Origin: Paulownia fortunei
Lineage: Eukaryota > Streptophyta > Magnoliopsida > Lamiales > Paulowniaceae
Reading direction: 5' to 3'
Assembly: GCA_019321725.1 (NCBI GenBank)
Contig: CM033120.1
Location: 7,569,694 to 7,633,693 of the forward strand
Length of the DNA: 64,000 nucleotides
The notes beneath the pieces are model-generated. The model saw nothing but the letters and a program-made list of their open reading frames with translations. It was not told the origin of the DNA and made no database searches. The number at the start of each line of letters is the position of its first letter. Position 1 is the stretch's first letter. Both the position numbers and the translations under genes were made by a program. Positions 55,817 through 64,000 of this stretch are shown one piece after another.

Positions 55817-58713
55817 GAAGTCCTCCAACAGTTGCTATGTCCAAAACTTAGTGCATTTGTTCCATCCTGTTTTATGTTTTTTATAGATAGGCATTTCTTC
55901 TACTCACATTTTTCTTGATATCATAGTTAACGAATGTGGCCAATGTATGGTCGGTTATGATGAGCTATTCATTTCATTGGTTTCACCAAAAGGAAATTGA
56001 AACCTAGTACCTCTTACCTAGCTAGTACCCTTGCAATTTAAAAGATTGTTCTGAGATCTGCATTTTTAATTCTTGGAAAGGTGATTGTCTAGTCAGCAGC
56101 TTTTGGCCTTCATAACCATTTGTGATGTTGAGAAAGCTCAAAGGGTCACTTTGAGTTGGAGTTTGCTCTCAACTTTCTCCTGTTAAACATCAAGGATCAC
56201 CATCTTCAGTGATCTTCTTTGCTTAAAGCCTTTTCGGCCGTTCTGATTTAAAAGTTTTCAATCTCTTTTGGAGTTCTTGTTCTTATCTGTGTATTTCCTT
56301 TGATGAAATTGGGAAAGTTTCAAGTTTCCAAATCCTCTGTTGATCCAATGTAAAAAGCAAAGAACAAATAAGAGATTTATATATGGGGAAAAACGATAAG
56401 CATATGGAGAATGCTAACGGTCTATGCACTTTGTTAGCAGCCTGAATTTGGGATCAAAGTAATCTTGCAGAGTTATGCTACAACTGGAAACAACATAAAC
56501 TCTTTTCTGTTATTCGTTTTGGTGATCCTTTCACATATAATGGCTCCAAATACGACTAACAACAGTGCGTAAAATTTACTCATTCTGTTCTCAGAAAAGG
56601 AATGCAACTTCCTCTATTTCTGTCAAAAGATACAAGCTCAAGATCTGATCCTGGACTGAGAACTTGACATAAGGCTAGTTATCGGAGGGCTATTGACTGA
56701 CAGCAATTTCAGACCCTAGCATCTGATATTCGAAAAACTATTAGGCTATGTATGACCTTCGATTTTAATGAGAAAAAGACAGAGAAAAAGTAAAATGTCT
56801 AAGATATAAAGCACAGAGTTACATCATTTGAAGCAAAAAAATTATTTTCCTTATTGTTTTCCTCACTAAAGTCCAAGATCGTAAGCAATTATCAGCCAAG
56901 AAACAGAAAAAGGAGATAAGGGATCACATTAATAATGCCAAAGAGTGGATCATTACTGCAACTTATTGATCTATACTTGTATTTTCGAAGCAGATACTAA
57001 TTAAATTATGCTACAGAAAAATCATATGAATTGTTAAATAAGCTTAGGTGTTCGCATTTGGCTCATAGCAGAATACTAGACTGTATATTTTTCTATATAA
57101 GTTCCATTCAAACGATTAAAGTAAACAATAGTCAAGCAAACATTACATGTGGACAGCCAAACAAACCTCTTTCTTTTCCTTTCTTAAGTACAAGGGATCC
57201 AGGTAAGTAAACCATTCTTCCTTATCATATTTATTTGGATTCTAGCTGACTTACTCCTCTTTTCAAATGAATATGTGCCCTTTACAAAAGAAGGACAAAG
57301 GTAACATTGTCTTATATAATACATAAGCAGCAAAAAAGTTCCACCTTCTAGTGCTGTATGTCTGTTGTTTTTCAACTCTTTTATGCACTAAGCAATTGCA
57401 GGGCAGAATCTGCTTAAGGGCAAAATCTTGGAATTCAAATCCCGCCTAGTGTGATCATCTTTCGTCTAATAAAAATCTTGTTTGGTGGCTCTTTGTTGTA
57501 TTCACAATCATAAGTTCACAAACTCACCAAATACTCTAAATGGCTATAGTCATTAATTAGTATTTCAGGCGTAAGTATGTTTACTTGATCCTGTTCTATA
57601 CCGTTGTAAAGCTGCCTCATCGCCTCATCTAATGGTCGGCAGAAGTGCATGAAGTTAATATTTTCTATCTGATGTAGAATAAGAGGTTGATACGTTTTGT
57701 CAACATTTGGACCTTGAATAGTCCAAACAGGAATAATTTATTTGTGTGATTTGTCGGCAGAGTTTAAAAAGATCATAACTTTTAATTCGATAGGAGTTAC
57801 CGGACCATGGACTCAACCCCAAAATTCTACTATTTCAATCAAATTCATAGATATCTCTATCTTTTTCTATAGTTATTTCTTGGCTCAATATTCTATAGCT
57901 TGCTTGGTCATGTGATAGGGTATTTCTGGACTAAATTTCCTAATTTTCTTAGTTAGTTCAATTTTAAGTTTGTTTGACCTAGGTAAAGATTGTGTTATTT
58001 AAAACCTACTAAACGTTATTGTTTTTCTTTAACATTTTTTGAATTCTCTCAAATTCATCTGTTGAAACTTGAAGAATTTTTTCACTGTCAATCCATTATG
58101 GTCTCAACTTAATGGTAATCGTAAGTATAATTAGATATTAATGAAGAATAGCTCATTACTAATATTTTAGCATAATTATTTATTCTCAATGTATCTATGA
58201 CATTGCCCATTGACATTATCTTGCCTGGATTATGATGCTTTTCTTAGAAGAACAACAGACGAAGGTTATACTATTATTCAATTAAAATGATGCAAAAATC
58301 TAAATGGATAAAGGAAAAGAAGATTAAACATGACTTGCCAGTGGCTAGTTGGATAGTATGATATTTTGGAAAATTACACATAAACACATAAAGTGAATAG
58401 AGTATACCTGATGCAACCAAAATCGTCAGATCACATATATGCTGAATTAATTTCATTTTGAACAAAATCACGAACATGACTGTCACAAACACTTGCTCGG
58501 AATTGATCACGAGCACGCTTTACTTACAGTGGTAAATAATTATTAGTGCTAACCACATTTCTACACACCTCAATTTTTTTGGAATTGTTGATAATTCTTC
58601 AGGAAAAATTACACAGAGAAATCTTAAAAGAGGCATAAAGAGTTTATTTTTTTCTACAGAAGAATTAGACATATTCTTTTTTTGTTTGATTAACTATTCT
58701 AATTAGGTGAGGA

Positions 58714-58758
<45 letters not shown>

Positions 58759-59287
58759 TCTTCCTACACCAAAAAAAAAAAAAAAGTCTCAATTCAATAA
58801 AAATGTAAATCCACCTAAATTTAATATTAAAGTCCATTCAAATATCGATATCAATTGGATCGTAAGTGTAAAATCCTATATACTTTCCAACAAATCTATT
58901 ACACAATCCTCATTTCCTTTCCCTTGATTAAGTTAAGTTTAGGGATTCACATCTTAAGTTATTTCTGAAATCAACATGAAACTTCAATTTTTTGTTGGGA
59001 GAATAAGCAGATCAAGCATGTATTAGATGCAAAGCATTTTTTGCACATTGGTAGCAAACAAAGTCCACTTTGTAGAAATTTATTTTTCATATGGATTGAT
59101 TGCGAAAAAACTAGTTCCACTTCTTTATATTCTCCTTAGCGTTAGCTCTTTCTTAGTGAGTGACTTCATAGTCGGAAGGCATAAAGGATAGGTTGTTGCT
59201 GAACTTTTATCCCAACCATTCTTGAGTTCATAAAAGAATAGAGTAAGAGGTGGCCAATTGAAGCAAGAACTTTTATTAGAAAGCCCT
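55817..59287. other. CLE promoter side and intergenic DNA
   Basis: The first kilobase is upstream DNA of the CLE gene. It has moderately higher GC content and fewer homopolymers than the retroelement regions. Beyond about 57600 the sequence has phrases common in plant LTRs (AAAAGATCATAACTTTTAATTCG near 57767), so a worn LTR may be present, but ends and family cannot be shown. Frames at 57184-57375 and 58274-58516 have no recognisable domain. A (TA)n microsatellite lies at 58711-58756. Confidence 0.5.
58711..58756. repeat. (TA)n microsatellite
   Basis: A run of about 22 AT units is followed shortly by an A15-type homopolymer near 58772-58786. Confidence 0.92.
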
Positions 59288-60164
59288 TATAACACAAATT
59301 TTGTACCTGCAAGATTATAATATAAGAAAAACTATACAAATTGAATTTATTGAAATGGACAAATAAAGTATATATAATCTCTATTTAACCTTTTGATTCT
59401 TCACCTCACGAACATAATCTTCAGCTTTTGGATTGCTTGAATGGAAGTTTTGCACTTTGATCTCCTTCAAAATTTGGATTTTGTCTTTAGTAACATTAAT
59501 TCGAAAATTTAGCACTGTAATCTCATATTAAATATTATAATTTCAGAAATGATGTTCTTTTGGATTTGAAAACTTGCTAGTGGAATCGATGCACTTTGAT
59601 ATCCTCCGAATTTTAATATTCAATAACGTTAATTCGATGATTTATCGTCATAATCTCGAATTAAATGCTATTATTTTAGTGGATTTTTATGACGAATGCT
59701 TTGATATTTGCCTTGAACATCATAAATCATTTTGAATTTGATGGAATTGAATTGAAAGAATTTCCTCTAATACCTCTCTTGTTTGAATGTAGACTTATTG
59801 TTGTTGTCTAATTCCTTATAGATGACTTCTATTTATACTTGTAAAATATCAATGCTTGTCATTTTTATATGATAAAGTGGTATGATTTGATTGGTATTTA
59901 TTGCATTAATCACAAGATGTTATTTGAATTATAAAAATATTGATATTCACTTTTATAATTTGTAAGATACGATTTGATTGCCAAAGTATCGCAATTTCAC
60001 ACTTGCCGTTGTATGATTGGCTAATAAAATATACAATATCAACTAATTAATTATTTATTAAGAATAAATTTGATTAAATTTTTAAAATCTAAATAGAAAA
60101 TATGAAATTGATACTTATTATATTATTTAATACGTGGCAAGCTATAAAATATTATTTGTCTACA
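59288..60164 (-). mobile_element. LTR, same family as the solo LTR at 32823
   Basis: It aligns end to end with 32823-33733 (TAACACAAATTT at the left, TTTGTCTACA at 60155-60164). Shared blocks include AATAACGTTAATTCGATG at 59623 (33021) and the minus-strand TATA box TATAAATAGAAG near 59828-59839. No flanking duplication is visible (GCCCT against CTTTT) and no internal region adjoins, so it is an old solo or truncated LTR. Length is 877 bp. Confidence 0.78.
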
Positions 60165-61969
60165 CTTTTTCAAATGTAATTAGGCATTGCAAAAATACAT
60201 TTGGACTTTTGAATTTAAAGAAGTAAACAAAATAAGGGCTCACTTCCAACTGTAATTTTTAATAGCCCAATTTTCAAAATTAATTTGGCCCATTCGATAT
60301 CAATTTAAGTCGGACTTCTACTTGCAATTTGAGCCGCCGACCAGAAGCAATCTGGCCCAGTGGTCAACAAAATTGGAACATTTCCATGTCACTTTTCCTT
60401 TGAATTTATATGAACCATCAATTTCAAGCAAGGTCCACGTGTGCTTACATTTGACCTACATAAGAAGAAGTGACGGCCATCTCATGTTTTCATCAGCCAG
60501 TCGCAGCCCACAACAATTTCAGGCTGCTTCAAATTGGTCGTCATTTTCATTTTCATTTTTTGAAAACAAAAACTCAATCTGAGCCCGCAAGAATTCGTGG
60601 TGTATGTGGACTAAGATCATGGGATTACTACCCCGATTTCTTCTATCGATTTCTTCCTTATGTGTAGCAAAATTCGTCCTTCTTTCAACGATCTCTTTGG
60701 GCAAAAATTTTTGGTAGGAAATATAAGCAGCTCATGAAGAATTCAAAAAATTATTTTCATGTATTTCCTAAGCTTTCAAGGATGAAAATTTTTCAACTTG
60801 AAATTGAAGCTAAAAAATCTAGCAACAATAAAAAAAATCTTAATTGAATGATTATAGCTTAATATGAGTAAGACTTGTGCTGAATTAACCTGCAAAGTGT
60901 TGGGGAGTGCCTAACATAAATACTCTGACGCTCAAGTTAGTAAGAATAATGAGAGGCTCAATGAGTCAATCAAGAAAAATCTCTGTTTGTTCAATATGTG
61001 TGTAAAAAATCTAAAAATCATACCTTGAATCTCCTTTTATAGTGGTGCATATACAGTAGTTGAATTAGGAAAGAATTTTATTACCTTGCGGGGATAAAGT
61101 TAACCTTTAGAAAAAGATATGGCCAATCCCCTAAAATCTTACTTACCGATATGGAATGATTTCTTTCCTTTTTAGATCTGAACAATACTCAACTTAGCTA
61201 AACTATTTACTCTTAATGGGTTGATCAACCAATTGTTACAGTAATCATCAAAATCGATAAGACCTGACAATTTTTAATATTCAATTCAGATTTTGGCCCA
61301 AAAAGGCCCATTAAGTATGTGGTCAATTCCAAACCACATCAACTAGTCCCCCTACTGTGTTTAAGCAGAGACTGATTAATCAAAGTAACAATATATGAAT
61401 CTGAGCTGGAGTGGCTCTTTTTGTAGCAACCATCATTATCTATCATTTTCGCATTAAATGTGGCATGCTCCACCATTCACGCTTATTCTGATACATGAAA
61501 TTCCGTGTTTAATTTCAATCTGCATAATGCAATAATCATTTCAACTGCCTAGCTAAATCTATCTGTACATGTGTTCATCATCCATGACTTTATCTGTCTA
61601 TTCATTAAATAAGCTGATTTGATCCTTACACGTGCAGTATGCATCAATGGTACCAATCAAAATATCCCTTCAACTTCATTTCAATTTGTAAAAGACTTCT
61701 TCTTCATCACTTCTACACTCTTACACTCTGATTTTCACACAAAGAAAACCCTAGTTTTTTGCAAGGAGCTTCCAAGCATTGATTTCTAGCCATCTCCAGT
61801 CTTCTCTTCCCAGTATCTCCATTGTTCACTTCTTTTCTTAGATTACATGAGTATGAATCTGTTCCTTTTCTTTCAATTATGCAATTGCATAATCACCTTC
61901 CTTTTAGGTTTCCCTTTTTTTAGCAATTTTTTTTCTGTTAATCCCTCGCTCACCTTTTAAATTTCAGTC
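60165..61969. other. Upstream region of the transposon-like gene, untranslated
   Basis: No coding domain is seen. A G-box-like CCACGTGT occurs at 60434-60441. The last 300 bases resemble a 5' untranslated region: a pyrimidine-rich leader with AAAACCCTAG near 61746, then a possible intron from GTATGAATCTG (about 61850) to TTTTAAATTTCAG (61966) directly before the ATG at 61970. Small frames at 60322-60582 and 60470-60704 overlap on both strands and have no family match. Confidence 0.5.
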
Positions 61970-63989
61970 ATGTCGGACTGAGATGATACTAGACCCGTAA
62001 GTTCCATATGGGGTTTACTAATCTTCTCGTCCCCTTCTATTAGATCCGAGAATAGTTCCCTCCAATTTTTCTTCCAACCAATCTAGGGAACGCTCTGTTC
62101 CTATGGATTCTCCATGCCCCAACTCTGAAGCCGAACAACCAGTCAAGCAACCTCTAACTCTTAGAGGTGAACCCATTGACAAACTTACTGTATATGAAGA
62201 AACTTATCCCAGTACATCTGCTACTTTAGCCGAACCCTTGAATCCTCTTTCTAGGCCCATCTCTCCCCTTTCAGTAGTTATTCTAGTAGCAATTCTAGTA
62301 GAAACTGTGACAATAGTTGCTCTGCCCAGTACTTTGCATTCTCCAGAACCCCTTCCTTCTAAGGTGTCTCATCAAACCTTGGAAGAAATACGCTTCAATT
62401 TTATCATCCCCAATGATTTTGTCCTTCTAGAGCTACGCCCGAATTAAAGACCAGATTTACCTCCTTCTAGTTACCTAGCTTTTTTTGTAGATCAGCTAGA
62501 AGCTGGTCTACATTTTCCAATCCCTCAACTTTTCATCAATATTTCTACGAAATTTAAAATCTGCTTAAACCAATTTATCCCAAATGCCTTTCGCATAATG
62601 GCCAGCTTTGCCATGGTACTTGCCTATAACAAAACCAAGCCTTCAGCCGATCTCTTTTGTTTTTATTACCAGGTCAGGACTTTAGGTCCTGGCCAATTCT
62701 ATCTCACTTCCCGGGGCTTAGCCAAGTTTTTGGCTGGAGCTCCCTCTTCTATAAAACAATAGAAGACTAGGTATTTCTTCGTTTCCAAACCCCATCCATG
62801 TGGTTTTGGGTTTTGAAGACTCCCAAGCAAGATAAAATTGATAAATGAGCTCGTCCTCAAGCTTTCATGAGGCTTCTTATCGAACTTAATGAAAATATTT
62901 ATGATGGCACCAAACTGACAAAATCTTTCTCTCTTCTTTACTATTTTGGGCTGAGCCCACTCAGAGTCAATCTTCCTCGACCATTAGTTACACCTTATAA
63001 TTTTTTTATTTGTTTATTCTCTTACTTAGTTGTTTAATGCTTCTATTATATGCAGATCCTTACTTTAGTGAGATGTTGTACGATCTGGAGGATCAACAAG
63101 AAATCACGGTCGCTCAACTAGAGACAAATCTTCCATCTGCTCAACTGTCTACTAATTCTGCTAGTTCTTTATCTACTCTGGCTGTAGCTGCTCCTAACCA
63201 AACCCTTCTACTCAACTCTCAGCCTGTAGGGGATTCTATTCTGAGTACCCCACTGCCTCTTATCGTGGCTGACCTAGAGGCTAAACTGAACCGACCGCAT
63301 CCTCGTACTCCACTAGTGAGTCGTTTAGACAAAGACAAAAGGGCCATGTCTGAAAAGACTTCAAAATCACATCCTGCCAAAAAATCAAAGACTACTAAGA
63401 TCAAGAACTGAAATCAGGCTATGACAAAGGAGTTGGGCACTATGACTATCTTGGGTCCTCAAACAGATGAGAATTTCTATAGATCTACCACCGTGAGATC
63501 TAGTCTAGCTTTCTCAAGTCAAAAGCTTATCTGGCTAAACTTGGTCCAGCAGGATTGGAATATTACCATTACGGCTTTTGGTGTGCCAGAAAGCAAGCTA
63601 GGGAGCAAGGCTTTATGCACGCAGCTCCTACTCCTAAAGTTTGGGAGGGCAAACCCCATAAAGCTATGAGTCATCCCTAGTGGGAATCTGCTATTGAGAT
63701 GGCTATTCATGCCATCCAGGAGGCCCGAGCGTCCAGCTTTGCTCAAAGGTCAGTAGTTGCACAAGTTGCTATTCAGTCAGCCTCTGCTCTACCAGCATTG
63801 GATTCTTCAACTCTAGTGACCCTTATTCAGTTAGTTTATGCTCCTTCCACTCACATACCTGAACAACTAGTTAGAATAGAAGAGGGAGAAGTAGATGATA
63901 AGGCTTTAGAGTCCTTTGTGGAGGACCTAGAGAATGAATTTCAAGTGGGTAAGGATGGAGATGCTATGATCCATCCCATTTCCATATGA
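61970..63989 (+). pseudogene. Decayed gene of the plant 'putative gypsy type transposon' domain family
   Basis: The ATG at 61970 is followed after three codons by a stop (MSD, stop, DDTRP). An open Ser/Pro-rich stretch runs 62103-62447. From about 62460 the frame contains LPPSSYLAFFVDQLEAGLHF, then FIPNAFRIMASFAMV and a GPGQFYLTSRGLAKFL block (to 62750). Together these fit the N-terminal domain of plant proteins labelled as putative gypsy-type transposon or Transposase_28. LLYYFGLSPLRVNLPRPL ends near 62990, where an intron (about 62989-63053, ending TATGCAG) joins the open stretch 63054-63411. Near 63535-63605 LAKLGPAGLEYYHYGFWCARKQ is conserved, then a stop at 63678 precedes a frame ending at 63989. 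Its role is unknown. At least three disruptions make a working protein unlikely. Confidence 0.65.
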
Positions 63990-64000
63990 GATGTAATTCT

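Noticed and set aside
57380..57465. tRNA-like or SINE-like sequence (AATTCAAATCCCGCCT)
   Set aside because: Only a T-arm-like piece is present; no acceptor stem pairing, anticodon arm or good A box could be found.
60322..60704. Overlapping frames on both strands, 60-86 codons
   Set aside because: No domain, no conserved start context and mutual overlap; more likely non-coding upstream DNA.
1..64000. CRISPR arrays, bacterial operons, phage or plasmid modules
   Set aside because: No regularly spaced repeats or ribosome-binding-site-led gene runs are seen; the content is plant nuclear DNA.

Overview
The window looks like nuclear DNA from a flowering plant, almost certainly a eudicot. It is AT-rich, has no operons, is packed with decayed Ty3/gypsy and Ty1/copia LTR retrotransposons of plant lineages, and carries one recognisable small plant gene, a CLE signalling peptide. 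Lineage names (Athila-like, Tat-like, SIRE-like) come from motifs read by eye, because no database search was possible.

Layout. 1-2595: a minus-strand copia remnant (gag start, leader, primer binding site, LTR piece). About 2600-8280: a plus-strand Athila-like element carrying a tandem duplication inside reverse transcriptase and split by a clean solo LTR (5519-7155). 8281-9938: leader, primer site and LTR of a minus-strand Athila-type element. 9939-14735: a plus-strand copia remnant of the same family as the one at position 1. 14768-19797: the 5' half of a Tat-like gypsy element, with a 1.3-kb terminal-inverted-repeat DNA transposon (17711-19017) in its protease. From 19798 the nest deepens. 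Athila-like element A (19798-24786) cuts the Tat reverse transcriptase and is in turn cut by a minus-strand SIRE-like copia element (24787-38057). That element is itself split by a collapsed Athila-like element B (26606 to about 30436) and by a 0.9-kb solo LTR (32823-33733).

38058-44114 is AT-rich DNA with no gene I can support. 44120-52407 is a structurally complete Athila-like element C: both LTRs, primer site, polypurine tract and an exact ATATG duplication flank it, but its genes are broken. 52413-55180 holds a copia leader and gag remnant. The CLE gene lies on the minus strand at 55501-55752 with a TATA box just upstream. 55820-61960 is mostly non-coding and includes a second LTR (59288-60164) of the same family as the one at 32823. 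61970-63989 is a decayed plus-strand reading frame resembling the plant 'putative gypsy type transposon' domain family.

No retroelement here looks able to move alone: each lacks or has damaged at least one essential part. The only gene that reads as intact and functional is the CLE peptide. I found no CRISPR array, convincing tRNA or rRNA, or novel multi-gene system. The most informative content is the nesting order, the precise junctions and a few odd LTR structures.
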